A stretch of DNA of 64,000 nucleotides from Streptomyces sp. NBC_01754. Lineage in GTDB: Bacteria > Actinomycetota > Actinomycetes > Streptomycetales > Streptomycetaceae. Made by a program: the position numbers and the translations under genes. The DNA is taken from NCBI RefSeq assembly GCF_035918015.1, contig NZ_CP109132.1, forward strand, positions 7,316,001-7,380,000. The letters run 5' to 3'. Positions 18,299 to 28,288 of the stretch are shown piece after piece (position 1 is the stretch's first letter; each line of letters begins with the position of its first letter). The notes below the pieces were generated by a model. That model had not been told where the DNA came from, ran no database searches, and saw only the letters and a program-made list of their open reading frames with translations.

Positions 18299-18822
18299 GA
18301 GACGTCTGTCGGCGTTGGCCGCGTGGGCTGAACGGGCGCGCACCCGGATCGGCGCTCTCGGCGACTCAGAGGATCGGTACGCGACTTCGCCCAAGCCGCT
18401 CAGCGCCCGCGGCTCGCGTGTGAGACCACTCGGAGAGGCAGCCGGCTTTTCGGGCGCTCACCGGACTGGAGAGCGGAGCTCGAAGCTCCACGGAGGCGTA
18501 CTGAGGTATTGCTGTGCCGGCTCATGAGCGGTTCCCTGCACCGGCAGCCACCAACGCGCCATGTTCGCCGGGCGACCTCGCCTTCGATCGCTCTTTCAGC
18601 AGTGCAGAAAGCTCGTGCCACGTCAGTACTCGGCCGAAGGGAGCCCGCACCCGCACGTACGGCGGATACCAGTCCGGGTGATCAAGTGCGAGGACTGGTC
18701 CGAGCTCGAGGCCAAAGATCAAGCGAGGCCGCGTATCGAGAGTGCATCAAGGTAGTGAGTGATGGGCGGCAAGGGTCCCGAGGTAGGATCTGTGGCCTGA
18801 AACCGACCTGGGGAGAGCAGAA
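18299..18822. other. Intergenic region, no clear gene
   Basis: About 520 bp. On the minus strand 18522-18722 a short frame from TTG encodes a protein-like stretch (LELGPVLALDHPDWYPPYVRV and TWHELSALLKER) that may be the remnant of a real gene. Nothing else is supported. Confidence 0.35.
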
Positions 18823-19521
18823 TTGGCCGCAGTGGTACTCGTTCACGGGCTGTATCACCGTCCCGAGCACTTCGCCATGGTGGCAGAGCGTCTACAGACC
18901 GTCGGAACCGAGGTTGTCGTTCCCGAGCTTCACCGGGGTTCATTGGTCGCTGACACAGCCGCGGTCCAGGCTGCTGTCGATGCCCTTCAGGAGCCTCCGA
19001 TTGTGCTGGGTCACTCCTACGGCGGGTCGGTGATCACCGGGGTGCGCGGAGCGAGGCGCTTGGTCTACCTGGCGGCCTTCGTACCGGATGCCGGTGAGAG
19101 CGCGGCCGGTCTGGGCGGGGCGTCCCCGAAGCTCCAGGGTGCGATCAGCCCTGAGCCCGACGGCTCGACCAGCCTGCATCCCGACCGTGCTGCCGCCACC
19201 CTCTACGGTGACTGTCCCGGCCCTCTGGCAGCCTGGGCGGTTGCCCTCTTGCGTGCCCAAGCGCCCGGCTGCGGGCGAGGAGTCCCGGAGCGCCACAGTT
19301 GGAAGCACACTCCCTCCACCTACGTCGTCTGCGCACAGGACCGGGCCATCGACCCTGGTCTGCAGCGGGAGATGGCCTCGCGCTGTACCGATGTGCGTGA
19401 GTGGCAGACAGGCCACTGCCCGTTCGTAGGCCAGCCCCGTCTCATAGTCGAACTCGTGCGGGAACTGCTGGCCACCAACACCTCACGCAGCCAGGACGAA
19501 GGGGCCACAACCACTCGTTGA
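18823..19521 (+). CDS. Alpha/beta hydrolase (esterase-like)
   Basis: 232 residues from TTG 18823. VVLVHGLYHRPEHF is the oxyanion HG motif, GHSYGGSV carries the nucleophile Ser (about residue 67), VCAQDRAIDP supplies the acid, and TGHCPFVGQP the His. The layout fits small alpha/beta hydrolases of the salicylate-esterase/EstC type. No neighbour suggests a substrate. Confidence 0.85.
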   Translation: MAAVVLVHGLYHRPEHFAMVAERLQTVGTEVVVPELHRGSLVADTAAVQAAVDALQEPPIVLGHSYGGSVITGVRGARRLVYLAAFVPDAGESAAGLGGASPKLQGAISPEPDGSTSLHPDRAAATLYGDCPGPLAAWAVALLRAQAPGCGRGVPERHSWKHTPSTYVVCAQDRAIDPGLQREMASRCTDVREWQTGHCPFVGQPRLIVELVRELLATNTSRSQDEGATTTR

Positions 19522-19644
19522 CGGCTGCGGATGAGGACGGTCACTTCCTAGCGGGCGGGCGTTCCCAGGTCCGGGGCAGGTCCCGGACCCGAGCCCACCA
19601 ACATGTGGCGTCGCTCAGCAACTGCTGTCGCGGTCCGCTCGGTG

Positions 19645-20060
19645 CTCGTCAGGTCGACGCCTTGCGGGCAGACCCTCATGCGTGGATCGACGGGCTGTCC
19701 GTCCTCGCCACCGCCCCCGACGGCAGCCGGTCGGCACGCCCTGCTCACTCGCTGCCATGTCGACGGCCGACCTGCTCTCGCCTTGGCACCGTGCGTGGTA
19801 CTGCCCTCCACCCAGCGCACCGGCGCCGGCCCCGCAGCCGTCCGCGCCGCCCTGGACACGGCGCGGACCATGGGCGAAAACCTCGTAGTCGTCCTGGGCC
19901 ACTCCGCTCGCTACCCGAGGCTCGGATTCGTCCGAGCGTCCCTTATCGGGATCCGCGCACCCTTCGAGGTACCCGACGGGAACATGATGGCCATAGCCCT
20001 GAACAGCAACCGATCGGCACCCGCCGGTGCTATTCGGTCCGCCGCCGCGTTCGGGGTCCG
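19645..20060 (+). pseudogene. GNAT acetyltransferase remnant with frameshift
   Basis: Two frames join into one GNAT-like protein. The first frame gives VDALRADPHAWIDGLSVLATAPDG up to about 19725. The second continues GRHALLTRCHVDGRPALALAPCVVLP, then AAVRAALDTAR, LVVVLGHSARYPRLGFV and an AAFGV end. The LGH..YPRLGF block is typical of GCN5-related N-acetyltransferases of the YhbS type. A frameshift near 19727 and the lack of a start show it is decayed. The 300 bp after it, up to the reductase gene, hold nothing else recognised. Confidence 0.7.
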
Positions 20061-20353
20061 ACACCCTTGCTGGTGCCCCGGGGGCTCATCTTTTCGGGCC
20101 ACCACCATCCCTTCCTGGGTTCCGGCGACACCCCGTCCGTTTCGGGCGCCGAACCACTGGCTGACCGCGAAGGTGCGGTGTGGAAGGCACTGCCCCGGAT
20201 GGGGAAGCCGTCCGTGCATGTCGCCCGCCCCGATGCCGGCCGCCGGAGCCCCTGCTTGCACCACCGGCCCCATTCGTCTCACGCTGGTGGGAGCGGACCG
20301 CGATCAACGGCAAGGCGGCCCGGGCCCGCGCAACGAAACGACAGGAGACGCAT

Positions 20354-21049
20354 ATGAAGATCGGCATCATAGGCGCCGGAAACATCGGCGGCACGCTCAC
20401 CCGTCGGCTCACCGCCCTCGGGCATGAGGTCGCGGTGGCCAACTCGCGCGGACCGCAGACGCTCGCCGACCTCGCGTCCGAGACAGGCGCGCGGGCAGTG
20501 ACCGTGAACGAGGTACCGCGTGGAGCGGATCTCGTCGTCGTCACCATTCCCGAGATCCGGGTGCCTGACCTGCCGCCCGGCCTGTTCGAGGGCGTGCCGG
20601 CGAACCTCGTCGTCGTGGACACCGGCAACTACTACCCGCGCCAGCGAGACGGCCGGATCGAGGAGATCGAAGCGGGCATGCCGGAGAGCCGGTGGGTCGA
20701 GCAGCAGCTCCGCCATCCGGTGATCAAGGCGTTCAACAACATCTACGCCCAGCATCTCGCCGAGGACGGCCGCCCGGCAGGCACCCCGGGACGCATCGCC
20801 CTGCCTGTGGCGGGCGACGACCCGAAGGCGAAGAGGGTCGTTACGGACCTCGTGGACGCGCTGGGCTTTGACGCGGTCGACACGGGGGATCTGGACGAGT
20901 CCTGGCGCCAGCAGCCGGGCTCGCCCGTCTACACCACCGACAAGGACGCGGACGGAGTCGAACGCGCACTCGCGGAGGCGGATCGGCGGCGGGCGCCGGA
21001 GTGGCAGGCCACCGTCGACAGCCCGGGCACGTTCGACGCCCCCGCCTGA
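20354..21049 (+). CDS. NADPH/F420-dependent oxidoreductase (F420:NADP reductase-like)
   Basis: 231 residues from ATG 20354 with ACAGGAG upstream. MKIGIIGAGNIGGTLTRRL is the Rossmann GxGxxG loop, and VAVANSRGPQTLADLA fits NADP(H) binding (Asn-Ser-Arg at the strand end). VVDTGNYYPRQRDG and VIKAFNNIYAQHL match the F420-dependent NADP reductase-like family used with metabolites or F420. It probably acts alone in the cytosol. Confidence 0.88.
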   Translation: MKIGIIGAGNIGGTLTRRLTALGHEVAVANSRGPQTLADLASETGARAVTVNEVPRGADLVVVTIPEIRVPDLPPGLFEGVPANLVVVDTGNYYPRQRDGRIEEIEAGMPESRWVEQQLRHPVIKAFNNIYAQHLAEDGRPAGTPGRIALPVAGDDPKAKRVVTDLVDALGFDAVDTGDLDESWRQQPGSPVYTTDKDADGVERALAEADRRRAPEWQATVDSPGTFDAPA

Positions 21050-21337
21050 CCGCTTCGGCCGTCCGGTCCGGACACCGGTTGGGAGGGCGGCAGCGGCCTG
21101 GGCGCCAACGCATGGGGAGCTCGGTCGGCCCAGACGTTCTCGCCTCACCGATGGCTGGGAAGGCCCCTCCGCCGGCGGCCGGGACGAGTCGGGTTCCTCC
21201 CAGGCGCGGGCCAGCCGGATGTGGGAGTGGACAACATCGCTTCGTGGTCGCTCTGGAAGAGCCGCTGCCCGGTGACCTGATGCGGCCGGTCGTCGTTGGC
21301 CGGGTGTGCGTATCGGACAGCGAGTGAGGCGGATCTG

Positions 21338-21925
21338 ATGGTGACGGCTCGGAGGGCGCGCTTCAGGGTGGGTGCGGTGTTCTTGTACGGAGGAGTGGGC
21401 CTCGTGGTGGCCCTGACCGCGTGTGATGACGGCATCGATGGGAAGCCGCAGGCTGCGGCTCCTGTGGCGGCCCCTGCGGTGTCGGCGTCCCCGCCCGATC
21501 CGGATGTGGCGGATCGGGCGGCGGCGCTGGAGGCGTACTCCGCCATGTGGGTGGAGCAGATGCGGGCGTACCGGGTGGCGTCGGCGGAACAGACGGATGT
21601 GAAACGGTACGCGACGGTTGACGCGTTGCGCGTGTTCGAGCGGGATCTGGCCGAGCTGAAGAGGAACCGTACGGTGATCCGCGGGGACCTGGGCCACGAG
21701 CCGGAGGTGACCGCGCTCGACGCCGGGACACGACCGCAGACGGTGACGGTGAAGGACTGCATCGACCTGTCGCAGTGGCGGGTTCTGGACACCACGACCG
21801 GATGGCCGCTTCCGCTGCCGAGCAACGAGCCGTTGCGGTACGCGGCCACGGCGACGGTGGAGCGGAGGGACGGCGGGCGGTGGATGGTCACCGAGTACAC
21901 CCCGGACGGCTCCCGTATGTGCTGA
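21338..21925 (+). CDS. Putative lipoprotein
   Basis: 195 residues. A signal segment (RVGAVFLYGGVGLVVALTACDD) ends in the lipobox VALTAC, so it is likely exported and lipid-modified. After an Ala/Pro linker comes a helical region (RAAALEAYSAMWVEQMRAY) and a mixed domain with DCIDLSQWRVLD and RWMVTEYTPDGSRMC, a form seen in Streptomyces secreted proteins of the NTF2-like kind near conjugative elements. This is a tentative reading. Confidence 0.7.
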   Translation: MVTARRARFRVGAVFLYGGVGLVVALTACDDGIDGKPQAAAPVAAPAVSASPPDPDVADRAAALEAYSAMWVEQMRAYRVASAEQTDVKRYATVDALRVFERDLAELKRNRTVIRGDLGHEPEVTALDAGTRPQTVTVKDCIDLSQWRVLDTTTGWPLPLPSNEPLRYAATATVERRDGGRWMVTEYTPDGSRMC

Positions 21926-22345
21926 ACTCGCCCGACTGTGCCCCGGTGGAGCATGGCGACCGCCTTCGGCCGGAAGAACGGGACCGCGCTCATGCGCTCG
22001 ATGACGAGCAGGGCAGAGTGCGGCAGGTGGAACACGGGGGCGGTGTTCACGCGGGTGATGCTCTCTCCGGCGCCTGGCAGCCGACGTAGCGTGTACGGGA
22101 TGTGCTCACCTTGCTCCTGTCGCCTGAGACGGGGCGGCGGGTTCTTCCATCGGAAGGCGAAAACCAGGGGGTGGAAGATCGCCCGATGGCGTCGGAACCC
22201 GTAGCTGCTCAGGCTCGTGACCGGTGATGTCCGCGGTGGTCGGCGTCCCGGTTTCGGGAAGGGTGGCCGCCGGCCGCAGCTTCAACGGCCGTCTAGTGTA
22301 CGGACATACCGCGCTGCCCATCGCAGCCATCCGAGGAGGAATCCT
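21926..22345. other. Intergenic region, no gene recognised
   Basis: About 420 bp without family motifs in any frame. GAGGAGGAA just before 22346 is the ribosome binding site of the next gene. Confidence 0.4.
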
Positions 22346-22882
22346 GTGCCATCGCTCTACGATCCCCGGTACGCTCCCGTCGGTGATGTGGGCACAGCGC
22401 TCATGATGATCGACTCTCGGCTCAAAGGCATCCACGACGGCAAGACCGAGACCGATCCCGAACAGCAGGCACTGATCGACCAGTTCACCGCGTCACTAGG
22501 TCCCGAGGGAGCCGATGACGTGTTAGACGGCGTGTGCACGCTCATTTTCATGTTCATGACCTGGCTACGGAAAGCCCACGAGGATCACGACAAGGACGTC
22601 ATCGAATATGTCGTGCCCAACCTCGTGGCCACGATGGGCATGATGCCCAAGAGCGTCCGTCCCGAGGCGGTTCCCACCATGGCCGGCCTGGTCATCGCCG
22701 CAGGTACCGGACTGAGTCCGAACCTGTGGCGTAAACAGTACGGAGACTGGACGGAAGAGGAGATGACTCCCCTGGAAGCCACCGCGTTCCTGCTCGCAGA
22801 ACACATCAACCGCATCACGGACGACCCGGACTTCGCCACCCGCCTCATCACCGAAGCCCTGACCAGTGCGGACGAGGTCTGA
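22346..22882 (+). CDS. Conserved-looking cytosolic protein of unknown function
   Basis: 178 residues from GTG 22346 with a very good GAGGAGGAA site. Composition is normal for a soluble helical protein; there are no membrane segments. Notable blocks are VGDVGTALMMIDSRLKGI, DDVLDGVCTLIFMFMTWLRKAHEDHDKDV and TPLEATAFLLAEHINRITDDPDFA. I do not recognise a domain. Gene reality is supported by codon bias and the ribosome site. Confidence 0.75.
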   Translation: MPSLYDPRYAPVGDVGTALMMIDSRLKGIHDGKTETDPEQQALIDQFTASLGPEGADDVLDGVCTLIFMFMTWLRKAHEDHDKDVIEYVVPNLVATMGMMPKSVRPEAVPTMAGLVIAAGTGLSPNLWRKQYGDWTEEEMTPLEATAFLLAEHINRITDDPDFATRLITEALTSADEV

Positions 22883-23586
22883 CGTGTCGCGTCTTCTTCG
22901 AGCCCGGAGGCCGGAAGGGCTTGGGACCTGACGGCTTCGACCGTCGACGCCCGCTCGGTCAGGTGAGACATGCGGTGAGCGACTTCGGCGTTCCCCCTTC
23001 AGGGTGACATGCGGCTCTGGCGACCGGCGTCATCCGAAAGGGGCTTCATTGCGTCCTGCGGAAGGAGCCCGCCAGGATGCCATCCGGTGCCCTTCGGCGC
23101 GTCGGTGCCCTCCCTGCCTTGCTCAATGGACCTGCGCGTGTTCTGCGTCGGGACCATGGTCAACCCCATCTCTCCCCGCCTGCTCTCTCGGAGAATGTCT
23201 CAGAACCCGGAACAGCCGAGCTGCCGGTATGTGGGAGTCGGTACCGAAGCACCGGAACTCCTCCTCTTGCGACCCGGCATGGGAGGTGGGGGGGAAGCCC
23301 CTCCAGGGACGAGACCAGCAGGACGGAGACCGCCGAAGACCGGGTCAGTATCCTGGCGATCTTCCGTGGGCCGGCCCACACACAAGCGCACCCTGCAGAC
23401 AGGCCATGCGGGCGGAGCGCCTTTGACCGAGCCTCCGCCAACTTGAAGTAGCTGGTCAAAGGCTGGCGTGACGGCCTGTCAGGGTGCTCACGCCGGTCAT
23501 GGGCGGCAGTCTGCGGAGAAGATCGTCTGGCGGGGTGGTCGGTTCGCCGGTTTCTGCTCGCTTCGGCCGGACGGCCTTCTACGATC
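22883..23586. other. Intergenic region, no gene recognised
   Basis: 700 bp with open frames from composition only. No motif, repeat or RNA gene could be supported. Confidence 0.35.
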
Positions 23587-24051
23587 CTGTGCACGCTGAA
23601 CCCCGAGCTGCTGGAACGGATCACCGCACGCCGTGCAGAACTGGAGGAACTCGAAGACCAGTTGGGAAACAGCCAGCCGACGGAGGTGCAGGCCGAGCGG
23701 AACGGACGCGTCGTCGCCGGGCGCGCCTTCGAGCGGGTGAGCGAGCAGCTCGCCGACGCACGCGCCTCGACCGTGCCGACTCCCGGGCAGGTGGGCGGTC
23801 GAGTGGTGACGGTGATCCCGCACCGCGAGCCGGGCGTGGAGGAGACCATGCTCCCGTCGGACTCCCAGCGCACCCTCGCCGCCGTGCGACAGGCCGCCGC
23901 ACCGGTCAAGACTCGGCAGGTCGGCGAGATGCTGCGAGTGGAAGTCAACGTGTGGTCCAAGCTGGAACCGCTGCGGGGGAGGCTGGTCGGACTGACTGGC
24001 CGAGGTCGGCTGCGGAAGATGCCCGACGGTCGGTTCACCACCTGCCTATGA
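23587..24051 (+). pseudogene. Coiled-coil/winged-helix protein remnant, probably IS-associated
   Basis: The frame is open from a stop at 23449, but no ATG or GTG precedes the conserved-looking start (LNPELLERITARRAELEELEDQL, a coiled coil). Next come GRAFERVSEQLADARA, a VGGRVVTVIPHREPGVEE block, and a C-terminal winged-helix-like part (QVGEMLRVEVNVWSKLEPLRGRL, MPDGRFTTCL). I recall similar ORFs beside Streptomyces transposases, but this is not certain. Loss of the start suggests decay. Confidence 0.5.
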
Positions 24052-24173
24052 ACAGCGACGCAGCCGCCCGGATGGCTCTGTTCCACGAGAGCGGGTTCCG
24101 ACAGCGTCGGTTCGGGGCGTAGCTGCCGGGGGCGTTCGGTGACCGGGGCAGTCAGGAGTCTAAGGTCGCGTCC

Positions 24174-25205
24174 ATGACGAGGACCACGCCCCCGCGCCCT
24201 CTCGATGTCGAGGCGCTCTTCCCGGAACTGGCGGCCTTTCGGGGGACGACGACTCGACTCCATCCGCGGCCGGGCAGACCAGACGTTTCGGCCAGTTCCG
24301 TGGGCGGGCCTCTGCTGTGGCCGGCGGACGAGCCGTGGCCGGTGTGCGGCGAGGCACACGGCCGTGGGTGTGGTCTCCGTCTGGCCGACATCCGCCGCTA
24401 TCGGCAGGTTCTGGGTTTCGCATGGGCCCGCGAACAGGCTCCCGGACCGACGAAGGAGGAACGGGAGCTCCTGGCTGAGCTGTACCGGGAACACCGGATC
24501 CCCGGGGGCTCCGGGAGTGACCCGCTGCCGATGATCGGCCTCGCCCAGTTGTACCGGCGGGATGTGCCTGACCTGCCGACGGGGCCGGGCGACTGCGATC
24601 TGCTTCAAGTGTTCTGGTGTCCCTTCAACACGCACGGCCCGGGCCGGTACGACCTGGAGCTACACCTGCGCTGGCGGCGGTCGTGGGAGGTCGGCGAGGT
24701 GCTGACCATGCCGCCACAGCCGCTGGTCGTCGGGTCCAGGGGCTTCGTGCCGGAGTCCTGTGTCCTGCACCCGGAGCAGGTGGTCACCTACCCGTTCGCC
24801 GGCCTTCTGCCCGAGGAAGTGTGTGCCGGGATCGACGCCTGGGAGGAAGCCCTGGAAGAGGAGGCAGAGCAGACGGCGGACGAAAGCAGGACAGAGCCAC
24901 TTGGCTATCAGTACGACTTGTCCATCCCGCCAGGCTGGCGTGTGGGCGGCTTTGCCTCCTGGCACGCGACCGACCCGTACCTCATGGACTGCCTGACCTG
25001 CACGACACCGATGCACCTGCTGCTGACCATCGACAGTTCGGAATGGGACGGCGGCAGCGGCAGTTGGAGACCGCTGGAGGATCAAAGCGAGCCCACTCAC
25101 CGTTACGCCACTCCCACGGAGGTCACGGTGGGCCGCTGTGGTGAGCTCAACGTATTCGCCTGTCCCAACGATCCCGAGCATCCGCACCGCTGGAGCATCC
25201 AGTAG
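24174..25205 (+). CDS. Hypothetical protein, possibly YwqG/DUF1963-like
   Basis: 343 residues from ATG 24174. Features that recall the YwqG/DUF1963 group: SSVGGPLLWPADEPWPVC near the start, PMIGLAQLYRRDVPD, LLQVFWCPFNTHG, and a late GRCGELNVFACPNDPEHP with two cysteines. An acidic stretch (AWEEALEEEAEQTADE) interrupts it. The members' role is unknown. It stands alone. Confidence 0.65.
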   Translation: MTRTTPPRPLDVEALFPELAAFRGTTTRLHPRPGRPDVSASSVGGPLLWPADEPWPVCGEAHGRGCGLRLADIRRYRQVLGFAWAREQAPGPTKEERELLAELYREHRIPGGSGSDPLPMIGLAQLYRRDVPDLPTGPGDCDLLQVFWCPFNTHGPGRYDLELHLRWRRSWEVGEVLTMPPQPLVVGSRGFVPESCVLHPEQVVTYPFAGLLPEEVCAGIDAWEEALEEEAEQTADESRTEPLGYQYDLSIPPGWRVGGFASWHATDPYLMDCLTCTTPMHLLLTIDSSEWDGGSGSWRPLEDQSEPTHRYATPTEVTVGRCGELNVFACPNDPEHPHRWSIQ

Positions 25206-25263
25206 CTTGCCCGCCCCCGGAGAAGCTGCGGCGCGAGCGTAACCGTGGTGGCCTCGGAGGACG

Positions 25264-26089
25264 TTGAAGTTGCGTGACGAGTACCGAAGAACGCGCCGAG
25301 GAACCTGCACACTTGTCTACCAGCGCCGTCTGCCGCTGCCCACGCGCACCGTCAACCACCTCGCTGATCTACTCAAGCGCCGTCTCGAAGTGGTTCCGTC
25401 CAGGTGGCGGATCCCCCCCCGCCGGGGAAATCGCGGTGATCGTCCTGGCCGTACTGCGCCATGGCCAGCGCCTGGCCGACATGGCCGGTGGCAACGACGT
25501 GTCCGAGTCCGCCGTCCGCCGCTGGCTCGACGAACTGATCGGACCGCTTGCCGCCCAGGCGCCGCGACTGGACCGCACCCTGGGGAAGGCCGCCACACAG
25601 GACAGGGAGGTGGTCCTGAACGACGGTACCCTCATCCCCACCCAGCGCCGTACCGGAAAGGCCGACCGGCGTAACCACCCCGGCAAGCACCACAGCCACG
25701 GCCCGCACTTACTCGCCCTGACCGACGAGAAGGGCCGTCTGATCTGGATATCCGCAGCTCGGGCCGGCCGCACCCACGACCACACCGCCGCCCGCCACGA
25801 CGTCCTGGCCCACCTACACGCCGCGGGCCTCAGGGCACTGGCCGCCCTCGGCTTCCGCGGCCCGGACAACGACGTACGTGACAGCGTGATCGACACCGGT
25901 TTCCGCGCCCAGCCGCACCCGCAAGCTCACGCCGGGCCAGAGGCATGCCCACCAAGTCCTTGCCGTCGGACGCGCGCCCACCTCAAGAACTGACAGGCGC
26001 TCACCAGCACCGCACCGATCCCACTCACGCCACCCGTCTGCCGCGTGTACCCTGCTCGTCCTGACGAAGCTCGAAGTCAACCGCTGACA
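25264..26089 (+). pseudogene. IS5-family-like transposase pseudogene (DDE_Tnp_4)
   Basis: The reconstructed protein begins LVYQRRLPLPTRTVNHLADLL in one frame. It shifts at a run of C bases near 25420 to PAGEIAVIVLAVLRHGQRLADMAGG, then ESAVRRWLDELIG, VVLNDGTLIPTQR (first Asp), HLLALTDEKGRLIWISAA and a late Asp region. Near 25900 another break precedes KLTPGQRHAHQVLAVGRAP, and a 3' tail LVLTKLEVNR ends at 26089 after a deletion. At least two frameshifts and a deletion show it is dead. Confidence 0.75.
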
Positions 26090-27498
26090 GACGATCTACT
26101 CCGCAGACCGCTGCCCACGATCAGAAGAGATTTTGCCTCGAGACCGGTATGCGGCGATGGACTCCTGGTGGGGTGGTTCTTACGGGCCGTCAGCCGCGTT
26201 GGTGCTCATGCCCAACCGAGCACGACAGCCAACGCCCGCGACGACGCGGTGTCCAGTCCGCTCCCTGCGGACCGTCTCGGCCAGCAGCACACCGCGCCTG
26301 CCTGGGTGACCTCCCCGCCGGAACCGAGGGAGGCGCGGACATGATGGCAGAAGTCCGGTATCCTCCTTCACCTGGAGAGTGCTTCCTGAACCGCGGTGGA
26401 CAGAGTCTTTGACAAGCCCCACCTTCCCAGCTCAGAAGCACTCTCCTCTGGTGTGATCACCTACGGGCAGTCCTCTTGTTGCACGCCCGAGGTCAGGGCT
26501 TTGGAGGGCCTTGAGCGGGTTGCATCACCAGCACCCCCGCCGCTCCGCTTCACCCGTACACCGTCTCCGCGCGACCGCGCACCCACCAGGTCCGGGTGAA
26601 GAGAGAGCCCGCTCCGGGGCCCCTCGGTTGGATCCGGGACCGATGTGCCACGTGCTCGTGACTATCGCGCTGGTCGCGTAGGGGCATGCTCCGGATGACG
26701 GGGTAGTGAAGTGGGTTCCAGCTTCTGGGAGTCGTGGCGCTGTTCGGTCGGTCGTCGCCGGGCGGTCAGGTCGACTGCGTGGACATACGGACATGACGGA
26801 GATCGGATGCGCCTGCCACCCAGCGCTACTCCTCGCCAATGAGTGAGGGCAGAGCGGTCAGCGCGCCGTTGAGCTGTACGTCGGTCGTGAGCAGGCCGTC
26901 GGTTGCGCTCTTTCATTTCCCAGTTCAGGACGCTGGGCCATGAGCTTGCGGTAGGCCGTGGTGGCACCGCTCTCCTGCCCACGTCCGCGCCCTCGGCCGT
27001 TCGGCGGCCGTATGGTGCGGTGATCGCGAGGGCGACCGGCTGGGGCCGTTTGCGGACGCCCCCGCGGTGCTCGAGTCCCGCTCTGCTTTTCGCGCCCACC
27101 ATTTGGGCCAAAGCGGTGTCGGCCACCCAGGACCACTCTTGATGTGCGCCTGCAGAAGAAGAGACGCCAGCAGGGTTGGTTCACCCTTGCCCGAGCGGGT
27201 GGGCGTCACTCATTTCCCAGGCTCAGCCTGCTCGCACTTCACCTTCTCTTTCGACTATCGCTGCGCTGGTTCCGTGGGCGCCGGCGCGATAGTGAGCAGG
27301 CGTGGGACTTCAGCGGTGTGGGCGGATTGGATGTGTAGCTGTGGTTCTGGTTCTCGTTTCCTTTTTGAGGTGGAGAGGATACTGAGCTGTCGGCGTTCTC
27401 GGTTTTTGGGCGTGTGGAATCACGGGTGTGGGGCGATGGCTTTCCGTGCGGGTGCCGGAAGCAGCGCGCCTGTTCTTTCCCGTAGCGCTGACCTGTGA
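26090..27498. other. 1.4-kb gene-free region
   Basis: No supported coding region on either strand. Frames near 26860-27180 (-) read as arginine-rich, compositional translations. GC falls noticeably around 27240-27480. This looks like decayed mobile or recombination debris between an IS remnant and the AhpD-like gene. Confidence 0.4.
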
Positions 27499-28068
27499 TC
27501 AGTTGGTTGTGTTGGTGCTGCCTGACGGGTTATGGCTTGTGCCGTACCCCTTCTCGAGGATGCGCTGAGCTGATTCCTCGTAGTAGCCCGAGTCTGCCGG
27601 GAGATTGGTGGCCAGACAGCTGACGTACCGGTTGAACAGGCAGAAGGCGGCCGCGATGAGCACGGTGTCGTGGATGTGGGCGTCTTGGGCCCCGTTGGCC
27701 CGGGCGGCTGTCACGGCTTCTTCGGAGACCGGGCGGGCGTCCTTCTGAACCTCTGCCGCGATGCGTAGGAGGGCGCGCAGCCGCGGTGTCACCGGGGCTG
27801 TCGTGGGGTCGGCGAAGGCGGCCGTCACTGTGTCCTGTCCGCCTTCGATCCGGGCTGCAGCGACTGCGCCGTGGGTGCCGGAGCAGTAGGGGGTGTTGTT
27901 GAGGTGAGAGACGTACGCCGCGATCAATTCGCGTTCTCCGGTGTTCAAGGATGCGTCTCCGTGCAGCAGGACGTTGGCGAGTTGGTTCAACGGGGCTGCT
28001 GTGTCCGGGTGGTGAATCATCAGGCCACGGATGCCAGGCTGGTCGTTGCTGATCGTGATGTAGGGCAT
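27499..28068 (-). CDS. AhpD/carboxymuconolactone decarboxylase-like peroxidase family protein
   Basis: 189 residues from ATG 28068 (GAGGACCC upstream favours this over the longer start at 28134). ELIAAYVSHLNNTPYCSGTHGAVA is the AhpD helix with a Cys and His; the second Cys of CxxC is absent, with CSGTH in place. VTPRLRALLRIAAEVQKDARPVSEEAV and IHDTVLIAAAFCLFNRYV follow. Family members are peroxidase-related enzymes or thiol-dependent reductases. Divergent from a membrane protein gene, which may share control. Confidence 0.8.
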   Translation of the reverse strand: MPYITISNDQPGIRGLMIHHPDTAAPLNQLANVLLHGDASLNTGERELIAAYVSHLNNTPYCSGTHGAVAAARIEGGQDTVTAAFADPTTAPVTPRLRALLRIAAEVQKDARPVSEEAVTAARANGAQDAHIHDTVLIAAAFCLFNRYVSCLATNLPADSGYYEESAQRILEKGYGTSHNPSGSTNTTN

Positions 28069-28288
28069 GGGACGGGTCCTCAGGTCTTGGGACAGTATCG
28101 GAGTCATAGTTGCGAGAGTGTCCCTGGTGTCCAACTCCTGTATTGCTGTGACTGGCCCATCGGTCTCCTATATTTGATCATTTCGTCGGATGGCGATCCG
28201 GTTGCACTGTGTGGCATTCTCGAAGAAGTCTGGTCTTTGTCGCTCCTCTACTCTGTCCTTCGTCCGGCAGTCGTAAAGGAGTTTTCTT

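Noticed and set aside
26662..27126. Minus-strand ORF in the empty 26-27.5 kb region
   Set aside because: Arg/Pro-rich, no ribosome site and no family resemblance in either overlapping frame.
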